DNA of 37,322 nucleotides from Sphingomonas sp. (GCA_019744885.1 JAIETY010000179.1:1-37322), one strand, 5' to 3'; positions 27,239 to 36,547 are shown, counted from the first letter of the stretch. A program made the numbers and translations. The notes: generated from the sequence alone by a model not told the origin.

Positions 27239-27265
27239 CCCTGCAGTCGCTAGAGGGTGCATGAT
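27235..27265 (+). promoter_or_regulatory. Second MerR-type promoter/operator: TTGACC-19 bp-CATGAT with imperfect CCTGCAG-TCG-CTAGAGG dyad
   Basis: -35 at 27235-27240, 19-bp spacer 27241-27259, -10-like 27260-27265. Same architecture as 25207-25237, with 2 of 7 arm mismatches. Confidence 0.75.
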
Positions 27266-27296
27266 CGCGCGATGAAGCAAATGCGAGCCCTTGATC

Positions 27297-27962
27297 ATGG
27301 TCTGTAACAGTTGCCCGACAGACGCGCCCGCCAAGCCGGATCCCCGCTGGCGGCGAGTGCTGTGGGTCGCGCTCGCGATCAATCTGGCGATGTTCGCGGG
27401 CGAGATATTTGCCGGGATTGCGTCGGGGTCGAGGTCGCTGCAGGCCGATGCCCTCGATTTCCTCGGCGATTCCGCGAACTATGCCATCAGCCTCGGGGTG
27501 GCCGGTTTGGCGCTTCGATGGCGGTCGCGCGCCGCGCTGGTCAAGGGCGGCACCATCCTTGCGTTCGGACTCTATGTGCTCGTCACGACGGTCATAGCTG
27601 CGTTTGGAAGCCGGGTGCCGCAGGGCGAGACGATGGGCGCGGTTGGCCTGCTCGCTCTTTTGGCCAACGGGACTGTCGCCCTGATGCTCTTTCGCTATCG
27701 TGGCGGCGACGCAAATATGCGCTCGGTGTGGATCTGTTCACGCAATGACGCGATCGGTAACCTCGCCGTTGTCGGCGCGGCCCTTGGCGTGCTCGGTACA
27801 GGCACCCAGTGGCCCGACATAGCAGTCGCAGGTATCATGGCAGCACTAGGCATCTCGGGCGGTCTTCAGATCCTCATTCAGGCAAGTAGAGAGCTAACGG
27901 AAACCACATCAGACCATCGATCCGATGACTCGTCAAAACTCCTCAACAGTGTTATGAAATAA
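27297..27962 (+). CDS. CDF-like cation transporter (TM domain only, DxxxD / CxxxD)
   Basis: 'LWVALAINLAMFAGEIFAGIASGSRSLQADALDFLGDSANYAISLGVAGLALRWRSRAALVKG' is CDF-like. ATG at 27297 (TTG 27291 alternative). Confidence 0.75.
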   Translation: MVCNSCPTDAPAKPDPRWRRVLWVALAINLAMFAGEIFAGIASGSRSLQADALDFLGDSANYAISLGVAGLALRWRSRAALVKGGTILAFGLYVLVTTVIAAFGSRVPQGETMGAVGLLALLANGTVALMLFRYRGGDANMRSVWICSRNDAIGNLAVVGAALGVLGTGTQWPDIAVAGIMAALGISGGLQILIQASRELTETTSDHRSDDSSKLLNSVMK

Positions 27963-28075
27963 CATACTAAATTGTGATCAGGCAGAATCGATATCTTCGT
28001 ACAAAGATCCTGTTTTTGTCCTCAACTACGGCAAAATCTTTGACGGACCTGCCATATCGTCTATGGACGCTATAG

Positions 28076-28420
28076 ATGCGCCGCCCGTTCGCCCTCATCG
28101 TAGCGTTGATGCCGGTTCTGACATTTTCGTCAGGAGCGCAGCCTCTACCGGCCTATGCTGGTGAGATGGGCAATATCGCTATGTCGGTCGATGGTACGCC
28201 GCCCGGCCATACGGCTGGAGACGCGGACCAGGTCCCCGGTGATGCCGACAAGGCGACGCCGCACCATCACAGCTTGGGCCACGACCACGGCGCGGCCCTT
28301 CCTGCCTTGGACTTCGCGGCCGACTTGCCCTCTTCTCTCACGCTGCCTGAGCGTCGCGCATCATTCGCGCTACCTCCCGGCTTCGCGCGGAATCGCGACC
28401 TGAGGCCGCCGATCGCCTGA
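28076..28420 (+). CDS. Small exported His-rich protein upstream of czcC (CzcI-like position)
   Basis: Signal-like N-terminus 'MRRPFALIVALMPVLTFSSGAQPLPAYAGE', His-rich 'ATPHHHSLGHDHGAALP'; immediately precedes czcCBA. Confidence 0.5.
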   Translation: MRRPFALIVALMPVLTFSSGAQPLPAYAGEMGNIAMSVDGTPPGHTAGDADQVPGDADKATPHHHSLGHDHGAALPALDFAADLPSSLTLPERRASFALPPGFARNRDLRPPIA

Positions 28421-28483
28421 CTTCGCCACTCCCGCCGCCGTTGAGGCGCGGGAATCCATGCGAATGTCAGGAGAATACCAATC

Positions 28484-29755
28484 ATGTCCCGAACTCTCGC
28501 GGCGTTGCTCGCCGCGACCGTCTGCGTCGGCACCGCCGCCGCGCAGACGACCCCGGTCGCATCGACCGAGGCGCCGCTTACGCTTGACGACGCCATCGCG
28601 TCGGCACGTGCGCGTTCGCCCGGCATGGATGCCGCGGATGCCGCCATTCGCGCCACGACCGCGGGCCGCACAGTCGCCGGTCTGCGCCCCAACCCCACGT
28701 TCGAGGGGCAGGCCGAGAACGTCGTCGGCACCGGTCCCTATAAGGGGCTTTCCGGCTCGGAAACGACCGTCGGCTTCTCGCTGCCGATCGAGACGGGCGG
28801 CAAGCGGTCAGCCCGCGTCGCGGTCGCCGATACGCGCGTCGGTCGTGCCAAACTCGGCGCCTTTGTCGCGCTCGCCGACCTCGAACTTCAGGTCGCAGAG
28901 ACCTATGTCGAAGCACTCGGTGCGGAACGACGGCTGCTGGTCGCGCAGCAGCAGGCCGCGATAGCGACGGAAGGTTTGCGCGTCGCGCGAGACCGGGTGA
29001 CGGTCGGCGCTGCGTCGCCTATCGACCAGCAGCGCGCCGACGTCATCTCGATCAACGCGAATGTCGCGGTCGAGCGGGCAGAACGCTCGCTCGACGTCGC
29101 GCGCCAGAACCTGTCCCGCCTTATCGGTAGTGCGGTCAACGGCCCGCTCGACACCGCCTGGTTCGACCGCGTCGCCGGGTTCGGCCCGACGATCGCGCCG
29201 AGTTCCGACGGCACGCTGGCGCTCGCCATCGCCGCCGCCGACCTGGCGACCGCGGAAGCCCAGATCCGCCTGGCGCGTGCCAACCGCGTACCGGACATCA
29301 CGCTCAGTGCGGGAGCCCGTCGGCTACAGGCGTCGCGCGACACCGCTGCGGTCGTCGGCGTGTCGATACCGATCCCGCTGTTCAACAATGGGCGCGCCGC
29401 CATCGGGCAGGCGACGGCCGAACGCGACCAGCTCATGGCGCAACTGAGGCTCGCCCGGCTCGATGCGGATCGGGCGATTGCCAGCGCCGTGGCGGACGTT
29501 GCCAATGCCGCCGCCACTGCGAGGGCAGCCAACGGTCCAGCGCTCGCCGCTGCGCAAGAAGCAGCCCGCATCGCCCGGCTCGGTTACGGTCAGGGCAAGT
29601 TCAACCAGATCGAGCTGCTCGACGCTGAGCGTACGCTGTCCGAGACCCGTGCGACAGCAACCGACGCGCTCATCGCCTTTCATACCGCCACCGCGCGCTT
29701 GCGCCGCCTGACGAGCGCCGCGCCCTCGGCCACCCCATCCGGAGACTATCGATGA
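28484..29755 (+). CDS. czcC: CzcC-like outer membrane factor (TolC family)
   Basis: 'LTLDDAIASARARSPGMDAADAAI...GLRPNPTFEGQAENVVGTGPYKGLSGSETTVGFSLPIETGGKR'; followed by RND adaptor and pump. Confidence 0.88.
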   Translation: MSRTLAALLAATVCVGTAAAQTTPVASTEAPLTLDDAIASARARSPGMDAADAAIRATTAGRTVAGLRPNPTFEGQAENVVGTGPYKGLSGSETTVGFSLPIETGGKRSARVAVADTRVGRAKLGAFVALADLELQVAETYVEALGAERRLLVAQQQAAIATEGLRVARDRVTVGAASPIDQQRADVISINANVAVERAERSLDVARQNLSRLIGSAVNGPLDTAWFDRVAGFGPTIAPSSDGTLALAIAAADLATAEAQIRLARANRVPDITLSAGARRLQASRDTAAVVGVSIPIPLFNNGRAAIGQATAERDQLMAQLRLARLDADRAIASAVADVANAAATARAANGPALAAAQEAARIARLGYGQGKFNQIELLDAERTLSETRATATDALIAFHTATARLRRLTSAAPSATPSGDYR

Positions 29756-30912
29756 CCGATACCAACAAGCGCCTTTTCGGCGGCGCGGCCGCCGTCGCGC
29801 TCGTCGCGTCCGCTGGAGGATTTCTGGCCGCGCGCCTGACGGCACCCGGCGTTCCCGCGCCTTCGGCGGAAGCCCCGGCCGAGGCCGAGAAGCCGGCATC
29901 CGAGACCGTCATCCTGAACGCTGCCGCCATCAAGGAGGCGGGCATCGCGACCGAGACCATCGCTTCCGGCGGACTGTCCGCCGAGATCGTCGCCCAGGCG
30001 GCGGTGTCGGCGTCGCCGACCGGCGAAGCCATCGTCACCGCCCGCGCCGCGGGAGCGGTCGTCAGGCTGCTCAAGCGGCTGGGCGATCCGGTGCGGGCCG
30101 GCGAGCCGCTCGCGATCGTCGAAAGCCGCGATGCGGCGCAGTTCGCGTCGGACATCAAGGTCGCCGCCGCGCGGTCCACGCTGGCGCAAAAGGGCTTGGC
30201 GCGCGAGCGCTACCTCTACGAGCAAAAGGTCTCGTCGCGCGCCGACTATGAAAAGGCACAGGCCGAAGCCGCGACGGCGGCGGCCGAAGCCCAGCGCGCG
30301 CGGTCCACCGCTGGTGCGGCCAAGGTCACGTCCGATGGCCGCGGTGTGATGGTCGCCAGCCCGATCTCTGGGCGCGTTACCGCGATCACCGCCAAGCTTG
30401 GCGCGTTCGTGCAGCCAGAGACCGAGCTGTTTCGCGTCGCCGATCCGCGCGAAGTGCAGATCGAAGCGGCGATCGGGTCGCTCGACGCCGCCCGCCTCGC
30501 ACCGGGCGACCGGGCCGTGATCGAACTGCCCGACGGACGGACGGTCGATGGCCGCGTCCGCGCGGTCACGCCGACGCTCAACACCGAAACGCGCGCCGCC
30601 ACGGCCGTGATCGACATGGCATCCGCAGGCCTGCCGCCGGGCCTCGCCGTCCGCGTCCGCATTCTGCCAAGCCGCGGCGGTGGCTCGACCGCGATCGTGG
30701 TCGCGGAGGAATCGGTCCAGTCACTGGGCGGTCGCGACGTCGTGTTCGTGCGCACGCCGCAGGGCTTCCGCGCCCGCCCGGTCACCACGGGTCAGCGCAG
30801 CGCCGGCCGGATCGAGATCGTGAGCGGCCTGCAGCCTGGTCAGGTCGTCGCGACGACCAACGCCTTCCTGCTCAAGGCTGAGCTCGGCAAGTCCGCCGGC
30901 GAGGAGGAATAG
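29752..30912 (+). CDS. czcB: CzcB-like RND periplasmic adaptor
   Basis: Membrane-fusion protein pattern 'GAVVRLLKRLGDPVRAGEPLAIVESRDAAQ...ASPISGRVTAITAKLGAFVQPETELFRVADP'. Confidence 0.9.
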   Translation: MTDTNKRLFGGAAAVALVASAGGFLAARLTAPGVPAPSAEAPAEAEKPASETVILNAAAIKEAGIATETIASGGLSAEIVAQAAVSASPTGEAIVTARAAGAVVRLLKRLGDPVRAGEPLAIVESRDAAQFASDIKVAAARSTLAQKGLARERYLYEQKVSSRADYEKAQAEAATAAAEAQRARSTAGAAKVTSDGRGVMVASPISGRVTAITAKLGAFVQPETELFRVADPREVQIEAAIGSLDAARLAPGDRAVIELPDGRTVDGRVRAVTPTLNTETRAATAVIDMASAGLPPGLAVRVRILPSRGGGSTAIVVAEESVQSLGGRDVVFVRTPQGFRARPVTTGQRSAGRIEIVSGLQPGQVVATTNAFLLKAELGKSAGEEE

Positions 30913-30915
30913 ACC

Positions 30916-33900
30916 ATGATCGCCAACCTCATGGCGCTGTCCGTCCGGGCGCGCTGGGCCGTCGTCGCCTTCTTCCTCGTCGTCGCGGGCGTCGGTGTCT
31001 GGCAGCTCACGAAGCTGCCGATCGACGCCGTCCCCGACATCACCAACAACCAGGTCCAGATCAACACAGTCGAGCGCGGGCTGTCTCCCATTGAGATCGA
31101 AAAGCGGGTCACTTTCCCGATCGAGACCGCGCTCGCGGGCATTTCCGGGCTGGAGACAACCCGCTCGCTCTCGCGCAACGGGTTCAGCCAAGTCAGCGCC
31201 ATCTTCACCGACAAGACCGACCTATACTTCGCGCGCCAGCAGGTGAGCGAACGGATCGGGCAGGCGCGCGACAGCCTGCCCGACGGGGTCCAGCCGCAGA
31301 TCGGACCGGTCACAACGGGCCTTGGCGAGGTGTTCATGTATGCGATCGACTTCGCCAACCCCGGCGGCAAGGGCGCCAAGGTCGTAAACGGCCGGCCGGG
31401 CTGGCAATCGGACGGCAGCTTCCTGACGCCGGAAGGCGACCGGCTGACCGATGACGTGTCTCGCTCGGCCTATCTGCGTACCGTGCAGGACTGGATCATT
31501 CGGCCGCAGCTGCGCACGGTCAAGGGCGTCGCCGGCATCGACTCGATTGGCGGCTACGAGAAGACCTATGTCGTCGAGCCCGATCCGGTGAAGCTCGGCA
31601 GCTACGGCGTCTCCTATTCCGAACTGGCCAAGGCGCTAGAATCGGCGAACCTGTCGGTTGGCGCCAACTACTTCAACCGTGGCGGCGAAGCCTTCCTCTT
31701 GCGCGGCGACGCGCGCATCAAGGACATCGACGAGATCGCCGATGCCATCATCGCGACCCGTGGCGGGGTGCCCGTCGCGGTCAAGAATGTCGCCACGGTG
31801 CGGATCGGTGGTGATCTCCGAACGGGTGCCGCCAGCATGAACGGTCACGAAGTGGTGGTCGGCACCGCGCTGATGCTGATCGGCGGCAACAGCCGCATCG
31901 TCGCGCGCAGTGTGGGCGACAAGATCGCCGAGGTTACGAAGTCGCTGCCGCCCGGTATCAAGGTCACGCCCACGCTCGACCGCTCGGTGCTCGTCAACGC
32001 GACCGTCGGGACGGTGCAGAAGAACCTTGCCGAGGGCGCCGTGCTGGTCGCCGCCGCGCTGTTCCTGCTGCTCGGCAACGTGCGCGCGGCGATCATCGCC
32101 GTGCTCATCATCCCCTTCTCGTTCCTGATGATGGCGATGGGCATGAACGCGTTCGGGGTGCCCGGCAACCTGATGAGCCTTGGCGCGCTCGACTTCGGCC
32201 TCATCGTCGATGGCGCGGTGATCATCATCGAGAACTGCCTGCGACGCCTGGCCGAACGGCAACATCGCGAGGGCAGGCTGCTCGCGCTACGTGAACGCCT
32301 GGAGGAGACGATGCGGGCGAGCCAGGAGATGATCAAGCCGACCGTATTCGGTCAGGCCATCATCTTCCTCGCCTTCGCGCCGTTGCTGATGTTTACCGGG
32401 GTCGAAGGCAAGACGTTCTCGCCGATGGCCATCACCATCATGCTGGCGCTGGCGGCCGCGTTCGTCCTGGCGCTGACGTTCGTGCCGGCGATGGTCGCGC
32501 TGCTCATCCGCGGCAAGGTTGCCGAGAAGGAAGTATGGATCGTCGCCCGCATCAAAGAGCGGTATGCGCCGGTCCTCGACATGGCGGTGGCGCGGCCCTG
32601 GCCGTTCATCGCGGCAGGCTTTGGCTACTTCGCGGCCGCGATCCTAGCGTTCGGGTTTTTGGGACAGGAATTCATCCCGCAGCTCGACGAGAAGAACGTG
32701 GCGCTCGCCTCCAGCCGCGTCCCATCGGTGTCGATGGAACAGTCGCTCAAGATGCAGCGAGGTGTTGAGCGTGCCGTCACCAGCCTGCCGGAAGTGGCGC
32801 TGATGTTCTCCAAGACCGGCACCGCCGAGGTCGCGACCGATCCGATGCCGTCCAACATCTCGGACGGCTTCGTCATCCTCAAGCCGCAGGACCAGTGGCC
32901 TGCGGGGGTAGAGACCAAGGCCGACGTGCTCGAGCGGATCGAGAAAAAGTCCGGCGCGCAGATCGGCAACGCGTTCGAGGTCAGCCAGCCGATCCAGCTG
33001 CGCTTCAACGAGCTGATCGCGGGGGTGCGCGGCGATGTCGCGATCAAGCTCTATGGCGACGACCTCGACAAGATGAGCGCGGCCGCCGCCAACATCGTGA
33101 AGGCGCTGCAGGCGATCCGCGGCGCGGCCGACGTCAAGGCCGAGCAGACGAGCGGCTCGCCGACGCTTGACGTCCGCTTCGACCGGGCGGCCATCGCCCG
33201 ATACGGGCTGACGGTCGAGGAGGTGGCCGATACCGTAGCCGCGGCGATGGGCGGCCGCGAGGCCGGCCTCGTGTTCGAGGGCGACCGGCGTTTCGGCGTG
33301 CAAGTACGCGTGCCGATGGAAACGCGCGACAACCTCGACGCGCTGCGCAACCTGCCCGTGCTGCTACCACCCGAGGCGACCGAGCGCCGCGGTTCGGTGC
33401 CGCTGTCTCAGGTCGCGCAGTTCCGCTTCAGCGAGGGTCTCAATCAGATCAGTCGTGAGAACGGAAAGCGTCGCGTGGTGATCCAGGCGAACGTGCGCGG
33501 GCGCGACGTAGGATCGTTCGTGGCGGAAGCGATGCCGACGGTGGGCAAGGTCGCGCTGCCGACCGGCTCGTTCCTCGAATGGGGCGGGCAGTTCCAGAAC
33601 CTGCAGGCTGCGTCCGACCGGCTGGCGATCGTCGTGCCGATCTGCTTTGCCGCGATCTTCGCGCTGCTCTACCTGGCGCTCGGCGGGCTCGGACGGGCTT
33701 TCGCCGTGTTCGCGGCAGTGCCACTGGGCCTCGCCGGTGGCGTGTTCACGCTGCTCATAACCGGAATCGCCTTTTCGGTGTCGGCCGCGGTCGGGTTCAT
33801 CTGCCTGGCGGGTGTCGCCGTGCTCAACGGGCTGGTCGTGATGAGCGCCATCCGCGAGCGGCTCGAGGACGGCGTCGAACTCAGCCGCGCCATCGTCGAG

Positions 33901-34179
33901 GGGACGTTCGAGAAGGTGCGGCCGGTCATCATGACGGGCTTCGTGCCTGCGATCGGCTTCGTGCCGATGGCGCTCGCACACGGCACCGGCGCCGAGGTCC
34001 AGAAGCCGCTCGCGGTGGTCGTCATCGGCGGCCTGATCGCAGCAACGATCCTCACGCTGCTCGTCCTTCCCGCCATCACCCAGGTCGTGCTCGGCCTGGG
34101 CGAGCGCTGGCACGAGCGGCGCAGGGGAAATCCGAAAAGCCACGGCGGAGAGATGGCTCCAGCGACGGGAGAGGGATGA
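30916..34179 (+). CDS. czcA: CzcA-like heavy-metal efflux RND pump
   Basis: 1087 aa; HME-RND motif 'LGALDFGLIVDGAVIIIENCLRRL'; 'DAVPDITNNQVQINTVERGLSPIEIEKRVTFPIE'. Confidence 0.95.
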   Translation: MIANLMALSVRARWAVVAFFLVVAGVGVWQLTKLPIDAVPDITNNQVQINTVERGLSPIEIEKRVTFPIETALAGISGLETTRSLSRNGFSQVSAIFTDKTDLYFARQQVSERIGQARDSLPDGVQPQIGPVTTGLGEVFMYAIDFANPGGKGAKVVNGRPGWQSDGSFLTPEGDRLTDDVSRSAYLRTVQDWIIRPQLRTVKGVAGIDSIGGYEKTYVVEPDPVKLGSYGVSYSELAKALESANLSVGANYFNRGGEAFLLRGDARIKDIDEIADAIIATRGGVPVAVKNVATVRIGGDLRTGAASMNGHEVVVGTALMLIGGNSRIVARSVGDKIAEVTKSLPPGIKVTPTLDRSVLVNATVGTVQKNLAEGAVLVAAALFLLLGNVRAAIIAVLIIPFSFLMMAMGMNAFGVPGNLMSLGALDFGLIVDGAVIIIENCLRRLAERQHREGRLLALRERLEETMRASQEMIKPTVFGQAIIFLAFAPLLMFTGVEGKTFSPMAITIMLALAAAFVLALTFVPAMVALLIRGKVAEKEVWIVARIKERYAPVLDMAVARPWPFIAAGFGYFAAAILAFGFLGQEFIPQLDEKNVALASSRVPSVSMEQSLKMQRGVERAVTSLPEVALMFSKTGTAEVATDPMPSNISDGFVILKPQDQWPAGVETKADVLERIEKKSGAQIGNAFEVSQPIQLRFNELIAGVRGDVAIKLYGDDLDKMSAAAANIVKALQAIRGAADVKAEQTSGSPTLDVRFDRAAIARYGLTVEEVADTVAAAMGGREAGLVFEGDRRFGVQVRVPMETRDNLDALRNLPVLLPPEATERRGSVPLSQVAQFRFSEGLNQISRENGKRRVVIQANVRGRDVGSFVAEAMPTVGKVALPTGSFLEWGGQFQNLQAASDRLAIVVPICFAAIFALLYLALGGLGRAFAVFAAVPLGLAGGVFTLLITGIAFSVSAAVGFICLAGVAVLNGLVVMSAIRERLEDGVELSRAIVEGTFEKVRPVIMTGFVPAIGFVPMALAHGTGAEVQKPLAVVVIGGLIAATILTLLVLPAITQVVLGLGERWHERRRGNPKSHGGEMAPATGEG

Positions 34180-34514
34180 TGGGAAACGGCATGAAGCTAT
34201 TGCGCATCTACACCGACGAGGCCGCCTATTTCGGCGACCGCAAAGTGTTCGAGGTGGTCGCATCGCGTGCGCGCGACGCGAAGATGGCGGGCGCAACGGT
34301 GCTGAAGGCCCTGTTCGGCTTCGGCCGGTCGGCGCATCAGCATCGCAAGCACTTCCTGGAGGACGACCAGTCCCTCGTGATCGAGATCGTTGACGACGAT
34401 GCGCGCCTTCGCGCGTTCGTCGCCGAACTGGCCGACATATCGGGTATCGGCCTGATCACGCTCGAGGCGGTCGAGATACTTGGCGGCGACAACATGATGG
34501 GGAGCGAACGATGA
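34176..34514 (+). CDS. DUF190 (PII-like) family protein
   Basis: 'GMKLLRIYTDEAAYFGDRKVFEVVASRARDAKMAGATVLKALFGFGRS...'; ATG overlaps the czcA stop. Confidence 0.8.
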   Translation: MMGNGMKLLRIYTDEAAYFGDRKVFEVVASRARDAKMAGATVLKALFGFGRSAHQHRKHFLEDDQSLVIEIVDDDARLRAFVAELADISGIGLITLEAVEILGGDNMMGSER

Positions 34515-35503
34515 GCTCGAGCGGCGGGACGAACGACATGCTTGATCCCGATCACGACGATCATGCCGGGCACGATCACGATGGAGGTAGCGACAGTGGC
34601 CATGGCGGTCACGGTCACAGCCACGCGCCCGCCAGCTTCGGCAGGGCGTTCGCGATCGGCACCGCGCTCAACATCGGCTTCGTCGTCGTCGAGGCGACCT
34701 ATGGCCTGATCGCCGGATCGGTCGCGTTGCTCGCCGACGCCGGCCACAACCTGAGCGACGTCCTCGGCCTGCTCATCGCGTGGGGAGCGGCGACGCTTGC
34801 GAAACGCACGCCGAAAGGGCGCTATACCTACGGGCTGCGAAGTTCTTCGATCCTGGCCGCACTGCTCAACGCCCTGCTGCTGCTCGTGGCGATCGGCGTG
34901 ATCGCGGTCGAGGCGGTGCGACGGTTCGCCGAGCCGAGCCCGGTCGCCGGCACCACGGTCATGATCGTCGCCGCGATCGGCATCGTGATCAACGGCGTTA
35001 CCGCGTTGCTGTTCATGAGCGGTCGCAAAGGCGATCTGAACATCCGCGCCGCGTTCCTCCACATGGCCGCTGACGCCGGCGTGTCGGCTGGCGTCGTGCT
35101 TGCCGGGCTGGCGATCGTGCTGACCGGCCGCACCTGGATCGATCCGGTCACCAGTCTCGTCATCGTCGTCGTGGTCGCGGTCGGGACCTGGGGCCTGCTG
35201 CGGGATTCGGTCAACATGAGCCTGCAGGCGGCGCCTCCGGGCGTCGATCCCGCCAGGATCGGTGCGTTCCTGCGCAAGCAGCGCGGCGTGAAGGGCGTGC
35301 ACGACCTTCACGTATGGCCGATGAGCACGACGGAAACGGCCCTGACCGTCCATCTGCTGGTGCCCGAGGGCTATCCGGGCGACGCCTTTACCGTCGAGAT
35401 CGTGAAGTCGCTCAAGGAACGGTTCGGCATCGACCACGCGACGATCCAGATCGAGACCGACCCTGACGCGGACTGCCCGCTAGAACCCGACCACCTGGTC
35501 TGA
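34511..35503 (+). CDS. czcD: CzcD-like cation diffusion facilitator
   Basis: His-rich N-terminus 'DPDHDDHAGHDHDGGSDSGHGGHGHSHA', 'SVALLADAGHNLSDVLGLLIAW' and 'AAFLHMAADAGVSAGVV' HxxxD motifs. Confidence 0.93.
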   Translation: MSSSGGTNDMLDPDHDDHAGHDHDGGSDSGHGGHGHSHAPASFGRAFAIGTALNIGFVVVEATYGLIAGSVALLADAGHNLSDVLGLLIAWGAATLAKRTPKGRYTYGLRSSSILAALLNALLLLVAIGVIAVEAVRRFAEPSPVAGTTVMIVAAIGIVINGVTALLFMSGRKGDLNIRAAFLHMAADAGVSAGVVLAGLAIVLTGRTWIDPVTSLVIVVVVAVGTWGLLRDSVNMSLQAAPPGVDPARIGAFLRKQRGVKGVHDLHVWPMSTTETALTVHLLVPEGYPGDAFTVEIVKSLKERFGIDHATIQIETDPDADCPLEPDHLV

Positions 35504-35507
35504 GGCG

Positions 35508-35759
35508 ATGGACGAAGGCGCATTCACCCGACCACCGAACAGTCGCAAGTCCTGGACGGCCGAGAACGACGACGAGCTCCGCCGGCGGGTTGTCGCCAGG
35601 CAACCGCCAGGCGCAATCGCGAAGGGCATGGGTCGAACGGTCGACGGCATCCGGGGGCGTGCGCAGCAACTGCGCCTCCAGCTTCCGTCGTCGCGCCAGC
35701 CATGGCGGATGTTCGCACGGCCGTCATGGTGGGGCCTGCGGCACCCCGGCGCCGAATGA
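35508..35759 (+). CDS. Small Myb/SANT-like DNA-binding protein
   Basis: 'RKSWTAENDDELRRRVVARQPPGAIAKGMGRTVDGIRGRAQQL' matches a Myb/SANT-type tryptophan-helix layout. Confidence 0.55.
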   Translation: MDEGAFTRPPNSRKSWTAENDDELRRRVVARQPPGAIAKGMGRTVDGIRGRAQQLRLQLPSSRQPWRMFARPSWWGLRHPGAE

Positions 35760-35830
35760 AAGAGCGGACAGGAACGTCATCGGAGCGTCACACGCTAGGC
35801 CGACCTTGAAAACGCACCCTAAGGAAACCT

Positions 35831-36517
35831 ATGCTGGCTCTGACCTACACCGTATTCCCGTTGATCGCCGTCCTCGTCGGAGCGATCGTCGCCGTGCTGC
35901 GTCCGCCGGGCCCCGCACTCTCCAGCGCGATCCAGCATCTCGCGGCGGGCGTCGTGTTCGCGGCGGCTGCAGCCGAGATACTGCCGCAGGTCGTGCACGG
36001 CGGATCCCCGGCGGCGACGCTGATCGGGGGCGCGGCAGGCGTGGTGGCCATGCTTTCGCTCAAAACGCTAGAGGAGCGCTTCGAGGGGCCGCTGGGAATG
36101 CTCGGCGCGGTCGGCACCGACATACTGATCGATGGCCTGGTGCTCGGCCTGGCGTTCATCGCCGGGGCGAAGGCCGGGCTGTTGCTTACCATCGCCCTGA
36201 CGCTGGAGATCTTGTTCCTCGGCGTCACCGTGACCGAGGAACTGGGCGCGACCGTGCGCTCCAAGATAAAGATCGTGGCGATCACCGGCGGGCTCGGACT
36301 GCTGCTGCCCCTCGGCGTCGTCCTGGCCACACCCGTCGCCAGCTTCCCGCTCGCGGTGATCGACGGGTTCCTCAGCTTCGGGCTGATCGCGCTGCTGTAT
36401 CTCGTGACCGAGGAACTGCTCGTCGAGGCCCATGCCAAACCGGACAGCCCGCTCATTAGCGCGATGTTCTTCGTCGGGTTCCTCGGACTGCTGCTCCTTG
36501 AGGAATTGATGGGCTGA
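35831..36517 (+). CDS. ZIP-family-like membrane transporter
   Basis: 'IQHLAAGVVFAAAAAEILPQV', 'GTDILIDGLVLGLAFIAG', 8-TM-like topology, terminal 'FFVGFLGLLLLEELMG'. Confidence 0.6.
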   Translation: MLALTYTVFPLIAVLVGAIVAVLRPPGPALSSAIQHLAAGVVFAAAAAEILPQVVHGGSPAATLIGGAAGVVAMLSLKTLEERFEGPLGMLGAVGTDILIDGLVLGLAFIAGAKAGLLLTIALTLEILFLGVTVTEELGATVRSKIKIVAITGGLGLLLPLGVVLATPVASFPLAVIDGFLSFGLIALLYLVTEELLVEAHAKPDSPLISAMFFVGFLGLLLLEELMG

Positions 36518-36547
36518 GGTCGCGTCGAAATGGATAGCAACCGAACA

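Noticed and set aside
31636-32265. 209-aa minus-strand ORF with apparent metal-binding His content
   Set aside because: Antisense shadow within czcA.
33364-34296. 310-aa minus-strand ORF
   Set aside because: Antisense shadow of czcA/DUF190, with Arg/His/Asp-rich low-information sequence.
34337-35437. 366-aa minus-strand ORF rich in His/Asp/Arg
   Set aside because: Antisense to czcD. The apparent His/Asp richness is a codon-shadow artefact.
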